DNA of 64,000 nucleotides from Flavobacterium sp. KACC 22761. GTDB lineage: Bacteria; Bacteroidota; Bacteroidia; Flavobacteriales; Flavobacteriaceae. A program made the translations under genes and the position numbers. The DNA lies in contig NZ_CP139148.1 in the NCBI RefSeq assembly GCF_034058155.1, forward strand, positions 1,550,001 to 1,614,000, given 5' to 3'. Shown piece after piece: positions 24,775 to 33,602 of the stretch. Below the pieces are notes generated by a model. The model did not search any database. It was not told the origin of the DNA and saw only the letters and a program-made list of their open reading frames with translations. Every line of letters starts with the position of its first letter. Within the stretch, counting starts at the first letter, position 1.

Positions 24775-25275
24775 ATGGCTAAAAAAAATAAAAATTTCAG
24801 AAAAAAATTATTCATCAAAAACCGATTGGTAATTTTGAACGAAAATACTTTTGAAGAAATTTTTTCATTGAGGCTGACTTTGATGAATGTTTTTGTAATG
24901 TTTACTTTAGGTGGTATATTTTTGATTTTAGTTACTACATTTATCATTGCTTTTACACCGCTTCGCGAATTTATTCCCGGCTATTCGTCTTCACAATTAA
25001 AGCGAAATGCAACGGAATTGGCCATAAAATCAGATTCGCTCGAGAAAGTTTTAAAACGAAATGAAGCTTATTTAAAAGGAGTTCAAAAGGTTTTGAAAGG
25101 AGAATTGGAGTATGCAAAATTCAATAAAGATTCGATTATTGCCGAAAATGAGGAACACTCAAATGTAAATATGAAGGCAACAGAAGAAGAAATCAAGCTT
25201 AGGGAAAATGTTGCAAAAATGGAGAAGGAGCAAAGCGAAAGCAAAAAAAATAATAAGAAAAGCGACAAAAAATAA
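24775..25275 (+). CDS. Membrane protein resembling the N-terminus of M23 peptidases
   Basis: 166 aa. Basic cytoplasmic start, one membrane helix (about 38-64), then the sequence AFTPLREFIPGYSSSQLKRNATELAIKSDSLEKVL and a coiled coil ending in a Lys/Ser-rich tail. From memory, this start belongs to Bacteroidota M23 (LytM) endopeptidases of about 300 aa; here the catalytic domain (HxxD...HxH) is missing. Either a truncated pseudo-enzyme or a regulator of a murein hydrolase. No frameshifted LytM remnant is seen downstream, because GH3 starts 11 bp later. The neighbours tatA and GH3 are consistent with that peptidase's usual context. Confidence 0.65.
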   Translation: MAKKNKNFRKKLFIKNRLVILNENTFEEIFSLRLTLMNVFVMFTLGGIFLILVTTFIIAFTPLREFIPGYSSSQLKRNATELAIKSDSLEKVLKRNEAYLKGVQKVLKGELEYAKFNKDSIIAENEEHSNVNMKATEEEIKLRENVAKMEKEQSESKKNNKKSDKK

Positions 25276-25286
25276 TACCACAAAAA

Positions 25287-26783
25287 ATGTCAATTAAGTC
25301 AATTGCTGCAAAGATATTTGCCCGAAAAATATACAATCAAACTCGAGCTTGGTCTAATAAACCTGTTGAAACACAGCAACAAGTTTTCAAAAGTTTGATT
25401 CAAAACGCAAAAGAAACCGAGTTTGGAAAAGATCATAATTTTGCTTCAATAAAAACAATTGAAGATTTTCAGAAAAATGTCCCAATTCGGGATTATGAGG
25501 ATTTGAAAAGTTATGTTGAAAAAGTCAAATTAGGCGAAGCAAATATTCTTTGGAAAGGAAAACCAATTTATTTTGCTAAAACTTCAGGAACGACTTCCGG
25601 AGCAAAATATATTCCGCTTACAAAAGAATCTATGCCTTTTCATGTCGAAGCGGCGCGCAATGCGATTTTGCATTATATCAACGAAACCGGAAATGTTAGT
25701 TTTGTTGACGGAAAAATGATTTTTCTTCAAGGAAGTCCAATTTTGACAGAAAAACATGGAATTAAATTCGGAAGACTTTCTGGAATCGTCGCACATTTTG
25801 TTCCGAAATATTTGCAAAAAAACCGAATGCCATCGTGGCAAACCAATTGTATTGATGATTGGGAAACGAAAGTAAATGCGATTGTCGACGAAACTATAAA
25901 AGAAGATATGTCGGTAATTTCAGGGATTCCGTCTTGGGTTCAAATGTATTTTGAGCGTTTACAGCAAAAAAGCGGTGGAAAAAAGATCAGCGAAATCTTC
26001 AAAAATTTCAATTTGTTTATTTACGGAGGTGTTAATTATGAGCCGTATCGCGCGAAATTTGAACAAATGATTGGCAAAAAAATAGACAGTATTGAATTAT
26101 TTCCAGCATCAGAAGGTTTTTTTGCGTATCAAGATTCTCAAAAAGAAAAAGGAATGTTGTTGCTTTTAAATTCGGGAATTTTCTACGAATTCATTAAAGC
26201 CGATGAATTTTTTACTGATTCCGATGGTTCGGGACCAAAACGTTATACAATTGGCGAAGTAGAATTGGGTGTAAATTATGCCCTTATCGTTTCTACAAAT
26301 GCCGGACTTTGGGGTTATAATATTGGTGATACTGTTCAGTTTACGTCTTTGGCTCCATATCGTGTTATAGTTTCAGGGCGTATCAAACATTATATTTCGG
26401 CTTTTGGTGAACACGTTATTGCAAACGAAGTCGAAAATGCAATGAAAGAAGCTACAGCAGGAAGTAACATCGTTATAAACGAATTCACCGTTGCACCGCA
26501 AATCACGCCATCAAGCGGATTGCCGTATCACGAATGGCTGATTGAATTTGAAAAAGAACCAGAGAATATGCAGGCTTTCGCCGAAGCAATCGATGATTCA
26601 ATGCGAAAACAAAACATTTATTATGACGATTTAATTACCGGAAATGTTTTGCAAAAGGTAGTTATTACAAAAGTTTCCAAAAACGGTTTCCAAGAATACA
26701 TGAAATCGCAAGGAAAATTAGGCGGACAAAATAAAATTCCGAGATTGTCCAATGATAGAAAAATTGCGGATAACTTAAATTAG
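25287..26783 (+). CDS. GH3 auxin-responsive-promoter family enzyme
   Basis: 498 aa. GH3 proteins are adenylate-forming acyl-acid amido synthetases. ATP-binding motifs are visible: FAKTSGTTSGAKYIPLT near residue 95-110 (P-loop-like), NLFIYGGVNYEPYRAKFEQ, and YNIGDTVQF / ISAFGEHVIANEVE toward the C-terminus. In Bacteroidota the substrate is unknown. Co-directional and 11 bp behind the M23-like gene. Confidence 0.88.
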   Translation: MSIKSIAAKIFARKIYNQTRAWSNKPVETQQQVFKSLIQNAKETEFGKDHNFASIKTIEDFQKNVPIRDYEDLKSYVEKVKLGEANILWKGKPIYFAKTSGTTSGAKYIPLTKESMPFHVEAARNAILHYINETGNVSFVDGKMIFLQGSPILTEKHGIKFGRLSGIVAHFVPKYLQKNRMPSWQTNCIDDWETKVNAIVDETIKEDMSVISGIPSWVQMYFERLQQKSGGKKISEIFKNFNLFIYGGVNYEPYRAKFEQMIGKKIDSIELFPASEGFFAYQDSQKEKGMLLLLNSGIFYEFIKADEFFTDSDGSGPKRYTIGEVELGVNYALIVSTNAGLWGYNIGDTVQFTSLAPYRVIVSGRIKHYISAFGEHVIANEVENAMKEATAGSNIVINEFTVAPQITPSSGLPYHEWLIEFEKEPENMQAFAEAIDDSMRKQNIYYDDLITGNVLQKVVITKVSKNGFQEYMKSQGKLGGQNKIPRLSNDRKIADNLN

Positions 26784-26792
26784 GAAAATATT

Positions 26793-26800
26793 TATATTTG
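26793..26800 (+). promoter_or_regulatory. -7 element upstream of the RAYT gene
   Basis: TATATTTG followed by C, 54 nt before the ATG. No convincing -33 box. Confidence 0.4.
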
Positions 26801-26853
26801 CAAGTTAGTGCTTTTTTTTTAGTGAATAAAAAAGATAGAAGCATTAAGTCATT

Positions 26854-27447
26854 ATGAATAAAGATAAATTTCAAAATAAATATCGTATTTCTTCAATAAG
26901 AGCGCAATGGTGGGATTATGGCTGGAACGGAGCCTATTTTATAACAATTTGTACACAAGACAGAGAACATTATTTTGGAGAAATTCAAAATGATAAAATG
27001 GTTTTGTCAGGGGCAGGAATTATTGCTGATTTATTGTGGTATCAAATTCCAATGCATCATAAAAACGTTGAATTGGGTGATTTTGTGGTCATGCCAAATC
27101 ATATTCATGGAATTTTGATTATTGATAAACAATCGGATAATATAGATAAATTAAATAATACGAATAACGGGGATAACGTTGAGACAGGGCATGCCCTGTC
27201 TCAACACGCCCTGTCTCCACGGTTTCAAAACATTGGAAAAAACACCATTTCGTCAATTGTTGGATCCTATAAATCTGCTGTAACCAAACATGCCAATAGA
27301 TTAGGATATCCACATAAATGGCAAAAATTATTTTACGATAATATCATTAGAAGCAATAATGATTATCAAAGAATTTCTGATTATATTGTTTCAAATCCGG
27401 AAAATTGGACGAAGGATAAATTTAAAACAGAAAATAAATCGAAATGA
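26854..27447 (+). CDS. REP-associated tyrosine transposase (RAYT, TnpA_REP)
   Basis: 197 aa. The HUH motif is His83-Ile-His85 in FVVMPNHIHGILII and the candidate nucleophile is Tyr139 in GSYKSAVTKHANR; the frame is the Y1/IS200-like domain of RAYT proteins. Such single-copy transposases are linked to REP palindromes. Here a 28-bp palindrome (27178-27205) lies inside the gene, giving the odd insert VETGHALSQHALSP at about residue 109-122 between the two catalytic motifs, and a second palindrome with the same centre follows the gene. Confidence 0.88.
   Translation: MNKDKFQNKYRISSIRAQWWDYGWNGAYFITICTQDREHYFGEIQNDKMVLSGAGIIADLLWYQIPMHHKNVELGDFVVMPNHIHGILIIDKQSDNIDKLNNTNNGDNVETGHALSQHALSPRFQNIGKNTISSIVGSYKSAVTKHANRLGYPHKWQKLFYDNIIRSNNDYQRISDYIVSNPENWTKDKFKTENKSK
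27178..27205. repeat. 28-bp REP-like palindrome inside the RAYT gene
   Basis: Arms GTTGAGACAGGGCA and TGCCCTGTCTCAAC, perfect, no loop. An extra copy of one arm, GCCCTGTCTC, follows at 27208-27217. It keeps the reading frame. Confidence 0.85.
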
Positions 27448-27469
27448 TTAAAAAAAAATGATATTGCAG

Positions 27470-27489
27470 ATACAAGGCATGCCTTGTAT
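27470..27489. repeat. 20-bp palindrome downstream of the RAYT gene
   Basis: ATACAAGGCATGCCTTGTAT, perfect. It shares the central GGCATGCC with the palindrome inside the gene. It ends 5 bp before a TACATTTG promoter element (27495-27502) for the next gene. Confidence 0.75.
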
Positions 27490-27494
27490 TTGTT

Positions 27495-27502
27495 TACATT
27501 TG
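27495..27502 (+). promoter_or_regulatory. -7 element of the DUF6909 gene
   Basis: TACATTTG, 21 nt before the ATG at 27524. The position where the TTTG box should be is occupied by the 27470 palindrome. Confidence 0.5.
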
Positions 27503-27523
27503 AGTTTATAAATATAGAATAGA

Positions 27524-29203
27524 ATGAAAGAAACCAAACATATATCAAGATCAAGAGCGCAGGAATCATCTGCAGCTATCGAAAAAATGTACATTACAAT
27601 GCGCCATTTATTCAACCGTGGTTTTTACAAACCAATGGGAGTTTCTGGCGATAGTTTAAGAGAATCATTATTAGCATTGCGTCCGGAAATCTACGGAAAT
27701 ATTGCCGAAGAAAAAGTAGAACTAAACGGACTTTTGTACGTTATTGAACGACTTCCGATAGGAATCGAACAATGTCGTTTTATCAATTTGACTTCAGATG
27801 AAGGCTATTCAAAATCGCATTTTCAGCCGATTGTTCCGCCAAAAAGAAGAAGAAATTGCTATAGAATAGACGAAGAACAAATGAATGTCGAAATCACGCG
27901 CGGACGCTCGGATATTTACGATATTCTGACACATTTAACTTTCATTTTCATTGAATCGCATAAAATCAAAAATCGTGTTTTAATTGATGACGGTGGCGAA
28001 GTTTCTCGTGATTGGTTGAAATTGGAACAAGCGGTAATGCAAACTAAAAAGCTGACGCAGATTGAGAAAGAAAAAGCAATTTCGCACGTTGCCAATATTT
28101 TGGCCAGAACGTTTGAAGAAGTTTTGGATATTTACGACGCTTTTGGTTCAGAAAATGCGCCAGATCGTTTCTTGCATGTCATTTATTGGTTAGGAAAATT
28201 AGCAATCGAAGAAATTGTTGAAAACAATAAACGTACCATTACTTTTAGTCCGGTTTTGCGCGAGCGTTTAGGACACCATATTCACGGAGAAATCTGGGCA
28301 ACAAACATAAAGGAAGTTTTAAAAGCGAATGATCTTTTAAAGCGCCCTATTCACGTTATTAGTGCAAATATGCATAGCGTGATGAATTCGATTTTTGCAA
28401 CTCCGTTATTGACATCAAAATACAAAGGCAAAAACGATTTCCATATTTACGAAGAATTAAGCGGTTCAGGTTCAAAAGAAATAAGAGGACAAGTTGAAGA
28501 ATTGGCTTTGAAAAACGGGATGATTTCGCTGCCAGATTGTTCAGGAACAAATATCGATGTTCAGATTTTTGATACAGCAAAAATTGATTGGTCAAAAACA
28601 GCATTTTCAAATGCAAATGTTGGTGAAGAAAAGCCAGTAATTATCGTAATGGATTATGCGTTTGGAGAACAGGCGTATGAAACCATCGATGAGCTTTTGA
28701 AACCATTCAAAAAAGAAACTTTGCTGAATGTAAAATCGGTTTCGATTATGGGTAAAGCCGGAATTCTAGAAGGCGGAAAAGGTGATATCATGATCCCAAC
28801 GGCGCACATCAACGAAGGAACTGCTGATAATTATTTCTTCGAAAATGAATTAACCGGCGATATGTTTAGAGGAAATGATATTGATGTTTATGAAGGTGCA
28901 ATGGTTACCGTTTTAGGAACTTCTTTGCAAAACAGAGATTTGCTGAAATTTTTCCACGAATCGACTTGGGGCGTAATTGGTCTGGAAATGGAAGGATCGT
29001 ATTACCAAAAAGCAATTCAGTCGGCATCAAAAATTCGAAAAAGTGTGCCACACGATATCAAAGTGCGTTACGCGTATTATGCCTCTGATAATCCTCTTGA
29101 AACCGGAAGTACATTGGCTTCGGGCGGACTTGGAACAACCGGCGTAAAACCAACTTATTTGATTACCATTAAAATTTTGGAACAAATTTTCAACGTAAAA
29201 TAA
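27524..29203 (+). CDS. DUF6909 family protein
   Basis: 559 aa, a flavobacterial family of unknown function. The C-terminal half contains segments resembling nucleoside phosphorylases/AMP nucleosidase: KAGILEGGKGDIMIPTAHINEGT, VYEGAMVTVLGTSLQNRD, and GVIGLEMEGSYYQKAI (the LEME-type motif that binds ribose in that fold). That similarity is my reading and no substrate follows from it. Basic N-terminus, no signal peptide, so cytoplasmic. It ends 7 bp before the Wzz-like gene. Confidence 0.72.
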   Translation: MKETKHISRSRAQESSAAIEKMYITMRHLFNRGFYKPMGVSGDSLRESLLALRPEIYGNIAEEKVELNGLLYVIERLPIGIEQCRFINLTSDEGYSKSHFQPIVPPKRRRNCYRIDEEQMNVEITRGRSDIYDILTHLTFIFIESHKIKNRVLIDDGGEVSRDWLKLEQAVMQTKKLTQIEKEKAISHVANILARTFEEVLDIYDAFGSENAPDRFLHVIYWLGKLAIEEIVENNKRTITFSPVLRERLGHHIHGEIWATNIKEVLKANDLLKRPIHVISANMHSVMNSIFATPLLTSKYKGKNDFHIYEELSGSGSKEIRGQVEELALKNGMISLPDCSGTNIDVQIFDTAKIDWSKTAFSNANVGEEKPVIIVMDYAFGEQAYETIDELLKPFKKETLLNVKSVSIMGKAGILEGGKGDIMIPTAHINEGTADNYFFENELTGDMFRGNDIDVYEGAMVTVLGTSLQNRDLLKFFHESTWGVIGLEMEGSYYQKAIQSASKIRKSVPHDIKVRYAYYASDNPLETGSTLASGGLGTTGVKPTYLITIKILEQIFNVK

Positions 29204-29210
29204 AGCATAA

Positions 29211-30185
29211 ATGAGTACAAAAGTACCCCAAAATCAGGATCAGGAAATCGACATTTTTCAGCTCTCAAAAAGTATTGGAAGTTTTTTTGATCGTTTGAAC
29301 AGATCGATTTTTAGAGCTATTCAGTTTTTTATCCGAAACTGGATTACGGTCTTGATTTTGTTTGTACTTGGAGTTGCGCTTGGATTTTATTTGGATTCAA
29401 ATAAAAAATCTTTTAAAAACCAGATTGTTGTAACGCCAAATTTTGAAAGCGCTGATTATTTATACGCCAAAATCGATTTGATTCAAGCAAAAATTGCCGC
29501 CGGAGATGTTGATTTTTTAAGTACTGTTTTTGGTAGTTCAGACCGAATAAAATATATTGAAATCAAACCTGTTCCAGACGTTTATAAATTTATTGAAGAC
29601 AAAGAACAAAACTTTGAACTGATTAAATTAATGGCCGAAACAGGCGAAATAAAAAAGGTTCTTGAAGATAACGTTACCAGCAAAAATTACACTTTTCACA
29701 CGATTACTTTTATTTCAAACAATGAAGTAAGCGAAAAAGAGGTGGTTGAACCGTTATTAAAATACCTGAACAATTCAGCATATTATGATGTGGCTCAAAA
29801 AATTGGCTACAAAAATCTGGAACGTGAAATCGCTCAAAACGATACCATTATTTCACAAATTGATCAAGTTTTAAAAGGTCTTTCGAGCACTGCAAAAAAT
29901 GATAAAGTAGTTTATTACAATGAAAATCTGCAACTGAATGACATTTTAAAAACGAAACAAAAACTGATTTTAGAACAAGGAAAAAACAAAATCAAATTAA
30001 TAAGTTTTGATAAAACGATTAAAGAAATCAATTCGACGCTTAACATAAATGAAAATAAAGTTGTGAACGGAAACTTTAAAATTTGGTTGCCATTATTCTT
30101 TATTTTTCTTTTTGTGCTGATTAGTATGTTTTTGAGATTTTACCGTAAACAGCTTGCTCTTGCAAAGGCAGATCAAATTCAATAA
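29211..30185 (+). CDS. Wzz-type chain-length determinant protein
   Basis: 324 aa. Two membrane helices bracket a periplasmic coiled-coil region (helices near 43-62 and 286-306: GNFKIWLPLFFIFLFVLISMF). This is the layout of polysaccharide co-polymerases that set O-antigen or capsule chain length. There is no C-terminal tyrosine kinase. First gene of the polysaccharide locus; the flippase follows 2 bp later. Confidence 0.75.
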   Translation: MSTKVPQNQDQEIDIFQLSKSIGSFFDRLNRSIFRAIQFFIRNWITVLILFVLGVALGFYLDSNKKSFKNQIVVTPNFESADYLYAKIDLIQAKIAAGDVDFLSTVFGSSDRIKYIEIKPVPDVYKFIEDKEQNFELIKLMAETGEIKKVLEDNVTSKNYTFHTITFISNNEVSEKEVVEPLLKYLNNSAYYDVAQKIGYKNLEREIAQNDTIISQIDQVLKGLSSTAKNDKVVYYNENLQLNDILKTKQKLILEQGKNKIKLISFDKTIKEINSTLNINENKVVNGNFKIWLPLFFIFLFVLISMFLRFYRKQLALAKADQIQ

Positions 30186-30187
30186 AA

Positions 30188-31492
30188 TTGAAAGCTAATT
30201 CACTTTTTGAAAGATTTTCAAAGAATAAGTTTTTAAGGCAAAGCTTTGGCACTTTATCGTTGCGAGTTTTTGGTGCACTGCTTTTATTTGGATTTACAGT
30301 TTTCCTGACCAAAACCTATAGCCCAAAATTTGTTGGACAGTATGATTTTGTACGTTCTTTTCTGTTATCCATTGGGAGTATGTGTTTGCTTGGTTTTGAT
30401 CAGTCAATTATATATTTTAAAGGAAAATTAGCAAGTCAAAATGCGCTGGAAGAACTAAAAAATATATACATAAAAATGGTTCTGATGCTTTTTGGAACTT
30501 CATTGTTGGTATTACTTATAATTACTATTATCAGCAAAGAAACAATCAACAATTATTTTTCAGATTCGGCCGTATATTCGATTCTTTTAAAAGGAACGTT
30601 GGCCTTATTTTTCTCTGGATTGTCAATTTTGAACACCGAAGTTTTCAGAGCATTAGACAAATTATATGTTGCCGAATTATTCCGAAATATTATTAAATAT
30701 GTTCCATTAATTATTGGTTCCATTATTTTGTTTTATTGGCATAAACAAGAATATTTAGTTGATATTTTTCTGTTGGGTTTTGTTTTTCTTTCCGTTTTGA
30801 GTTCCATTTTTGTTTTAGTTTATTTTCGAAAAAAGACAACTTTAGAAGTGACTGAAAAAACTTCACACAAGGAAATATTTTTAAAATCATATCCAATTGC
30901 GATCAGTGCAATGGCAATGTTTTTATTAATGTGTTTTGATATTATGTTTTTGAAGAAATACCGAAACGACGAAACAGTTGCTTTTTATTCGGTCGGTGTT
31001 AAGATTATGACGATTATTTCGATTATAATCGTGAGTATAAATATTACGGTTTCGGCTAAAATTGCTGAATTATTTGCGAGTCATAAAATTACAGAATTAA
31101 CGGAAGTGTCAAGAAAAAGTGCTCGTTTGATTTTCGCAATAACATTGCCGGTTATTGTGCTAATTAGTTGTTTTTCGAAATCAATTTTGGCCATTTTTGG
31201 GCATCAATATGTTGTGGCGCAGCAGGCATTTTTAATTTTGATTATTGGTCAGGGAATTTGTTCTGCATTTGGTACAGCTTCGGTTTATTTGAATATGACG
31301 GGAAGACAGCACGTTTTTCAGGTTATTTTGATTTTGGCGGTTGCAGTCAATTTCACTTTAAACCGATTTTTAATTCCGATTTACGGAATGACTGGCGGTG
31401 CAATTGCATTTGTTTCAAGTTCTTTTTTCTGGAATCTTGTTGTCGCCATCGTTATTTATCGAAAGGATAAAATAAAAGTGTTTTTGCATTAA
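30188..31492 (+). CDS. Oligosaccharide flippase (Wzx/MATE-like)
   Basis: 434 aa with about 12 hydrophobic helices; belongs to the polysaccharide-biosynthesis (PF01943/PF13440-like) exporter group that flips lipid-linked repeat units across the inner membrane. Start is TTG at 30188, 2 bp after the Wzz stop; no ATG exists near the N-terminus. Typical segments: FGALLLFGFTVFLTKTY and NIGTASVYLNMTG-like GTASVYLNMTGRQ in the C-terminal half. Same operon as the preceding and following genes. Confidence 0.85.
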   Translation: MKANSLFERFSKNKFLRQSFGTLSLRVFGALLLFGFTVFLTKTYSPKFVGQYDFVRSFLLSIGSMCLLGFDQSIIYFKGKLASQNALEELKNIYIKMVLMLFGTSLLVLLIITIISKETINNYFSDSAVYSILLKGTLALFFSGLSILNTEVFRALDKLYVAELFRNIIKYVPLIIGSIILFYWHKQEYLVDIFLLGFVFLSVLSSIFVLVYFRKKTTLEVTEKTSHKEIFLKSYPIAISAMAMFLLMCFDIMFLKKYRNDETVAFYSVGVKIMTIISIIIVSINITVSAKIAELFASHKITELTEVSRKSARLIFAITLPVIVLISCFSKSILAIFGHQYVVAQQAFLILIIGQGICSAFGTASVYLNMTGRQHVFQVILILAVAVNFTLNRFLIPIYGMTGGAIAFVSSSFFWNLVVAIVIYRKDKIKVFLH

Positions 31493-31503
31493 AATATTGT
31501 GCT

Positions 31504-32523
31504 ATGAACATGGAGAAAGAGGCTTTGCTTTTTAGCATTATTATTCCGATTTACAACGTTGAGGTTTATTTGCCACAATGTTTGGATAGTATTTTGTGCC
31601 AAAGTTTTTCTGACTATGAACTTATTTTAGTCAATGACGGATCTACCGATTCTTCTCTTGAAATTTGTCAGCAATACCAGGAAAAATTTTCTCAAATAAT
31701 CCTAATCGAAAAAGAAAATGGCGGTTTGTCTGATGCCAGAAATACGGGATTAAAAGCAGCAAAAGGCGATTATATTATTTTTACCGATAGTGATGATTAT
31801 TGGCAAGGAAAACAGGTTTTGGAAGATTTGAGCAAAATAATTTCCAAAACAAATCCAGATATAATCATTCACGAAGAAAGCCGTTTTTTTTCAGAAAACG
31901 ATATGAATTGCAAATACAATCAGCGATTTATAAAAACCAAAAACGGCAAATTTGAAGACGAAATTATAAATTTGGTTTATCATGATTTATACGTCGCCTC
32001 GGCTTGGGACAAAGTGATCAAGCGATCGATTTTGATTGATAATCAATTGTTTTTTCCTGTCGGAAGAAAATCAGAAGATATTGAATGGTGTGGCAAATTG
32101 ATGCATTATTTGGAGACTTTCAGTATTTATTCGAAATCATTTTACGTATATCGTCAGGCACGTCAAGGTTCAATTACAACAACGGTCAGTGCCAAACATA
32201 TTCAGGATGTGTATGAAATGGTGAAAAACGGTTTGGATTCGGAAAAATCAATTTCTGAAATTTTAAATAAAGCGATCGAAAATTATTGGGCCTGCAATTA
32301 TGTGGTAATTCTAAAAGATTTTTATGTTTTGTCGCCGGAAACACAAAAGCAGATATGGGATGATTTAATTTCCTGGAAATATCTTCTTAAAAAAGGGCGA
32401 AATATAAAAGTAGATAAAGTGATGAAATTCTATAAATTTCTATCCTTTAAAACCTTGATTTTCTTTTTGAATGGTTACCGATTAAAAAGAAGTCTGAATA
32501 AAAAACGAAGAGCTTCAAAATAG
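31504..32523 (+). CDS. Glycosyltransferase family 2
   Basis: 339 aa GT-A fold. N-terminal FSIIIPIYNVEVYLPQCLDSIL, the nucleotide-binding LVNDGSTDSSLEI, GGLSDARNTGLKAAKGDYIIFTDSDDYW with the DxD-type SDD, then a variable acceptor-binding region (EDIEWCGKLM, conserved ED). Transfers one sugar of the polysaccharide repeat unit; sugar not deducible. 11 bp after the flippase. Confidence 0.92.
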   Translation: MNMEKEALLFSIIIPIYNVEVYLPQCLDSILCQSFSDYELILVNDGSTDSSLEICQQYQEKFSQIILIEKENGGLSDARNTGLKAAKGDYIIFTDSDDYWQGKQVLEDLSKIISKTNPDIIIHEESRFFSENDMNCKYNQRFIKTKNGKFEDEIINLVYHDLYVASAWDKVIKRSILIDNQLFFPVGRKSEDIEWCGKLMHYLETFSIYSKSFYVYRQARQGSITTTVSAKHIQDVYEMVKNGLDSEKSISEILNKAIENYWACNYVVILKDFYVLSPETQKQIWDDLISWKYLLKKGRNIKVDKVMKFYKFLSFKTLIFFLNGYRLKRSLNKKRRASK

Positions 32524-32537
32524 ATTACAATAGAAAA

Positions 32538-33602
32538 ATGCAATTATTAATCAAAAAAAGTACAGCAGCATTTTTGCTTATCGCTTCAGCTAATTTAGTT
32601 GTGGCATTTCTGGCTTATTTTGTTTTGCCTCCAAAATTTTTCTACGATACCGCAATCATTATTTACGACAAATACAATGAAATTGGATATCTAGGAAGTT
32701 ATCCGCTTACGATTTTGTTTTATAAAATTATAGGTTTCAGGCATCTTCCTTTTCCAATAATTGCATTGATTCAATTTCCAATTTTAATGTATATTTTATA
32801 TAAAATTGGTATTCCCGATAATTTTGAAAAACTGAATGTTAAAAACATTTTAGTGTATTTGGGCATTTTTATGATTGCAATTTTCATCTCGATGCCGTCG
32901 AAAGAATTTATTACGTATCTGTTTATAGCGACCATCGTTTTATTGTGCCGAAATGAGCAATTTTCGTTGCAAAAAACAATTTTGATTATCTCAATACTTT
33001 TAATTGTTTTCGGAGCTTTATACCGCCCTTATTTTGCTTTGATTCCCGTTGTTGGTGGCGGAATGTATTTGGTGAGTTTCATCAATTTTAAGAATAAAAC
33101 AGTCAGTACGATTTTCTACGGACTGTTGATTGCTGTTTTTTTGTCGCTGAGTTATGGCGTTTTAAAAGGAAAACATTTTTCTGAAATTAGCAGGGAAGTG
33201 GTAAACAGCACCAGAATGACTTCTGCAGATGCCAATTCAATGATTACTTCGCCAGTAAAAACAGATACTTGGTACGGAGAAGCAATTGGGATTTTTTATG
33301 GATTTTTCACTGTAAATTTGCCATTAAATGGTTTAAAATACGTTCTTTCGCCTCAAATAATCATTTTTATAATTTGGCAACTTTTATTGTTTTATATTTT
33401 ATTAGTTCGATTTTCTAAATGTTTAAAAGAAAGAAAAACCTATCGTTATGAACTTTTGATCATGTTCATTTTATTTTCATTTTTTATTCTTCAAGGCGTA
33501 TTCGAACCCGATTTAGGTTCGGCAATCCGACATAAAATTGGGATTTTTCCTTTAATTTATTTTGCACTTTACTATGACCATTTCCGAAAAGAATTTCAAT
33601 AA
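32538..33602 (+). CDS. Polytopic membrane protein, EpsG/Wzy-like
   Basis: 354 aa with about nine hydrophobic helices and a short periplasmic loop. It has no recognised motif but sits between a glycosyltransferase and an O-antigen-ligase-like gene in an operon that needs a polymerase, so Wzy is the best guess. It begins MQLLIKKSTAAFLL (ATG at 32538) and overlaps the next gene by about 30-41 bp, implying coupled translation. Confidence 0.6.
   Translation: MQLLIKKSTAAFLLIASANLVVAFLAYFVLPPKFFYDTAIIIYDKYNEIGYLGSYPLTILFYKIIGFRHLPFPIIALIQFPILMYILYKIGIPDNFEKLNVKNILVYLGIFMIAIFISMPSKEFITYLFIATIVLLCRNEQFSLQKTILIISILLIVFGALYRPYFALIPVVGGGMYLVSFINFKNKTVSTIFYGLLIAVFLSLSYGVLKGKHFSEISREVVNSTRMTSADANSMITSPVKTDTWYGEAIGIFYGFFTVNLPLNGLKYVLSPQIIIFIIWQLLLFYILLVRFSKCLKERKTYRYELLIMFILFSFFILQGVFEPDLGSAIRHKIGIFPLIYFALYYDHFRKEFQ

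Noticed and set aside
33562..33573. Start at 33562 for the O-antigen ligase-like protein
   Set aside because: Possible, but MTISEKN at 33574 is a more typical start; the difference is four residues.
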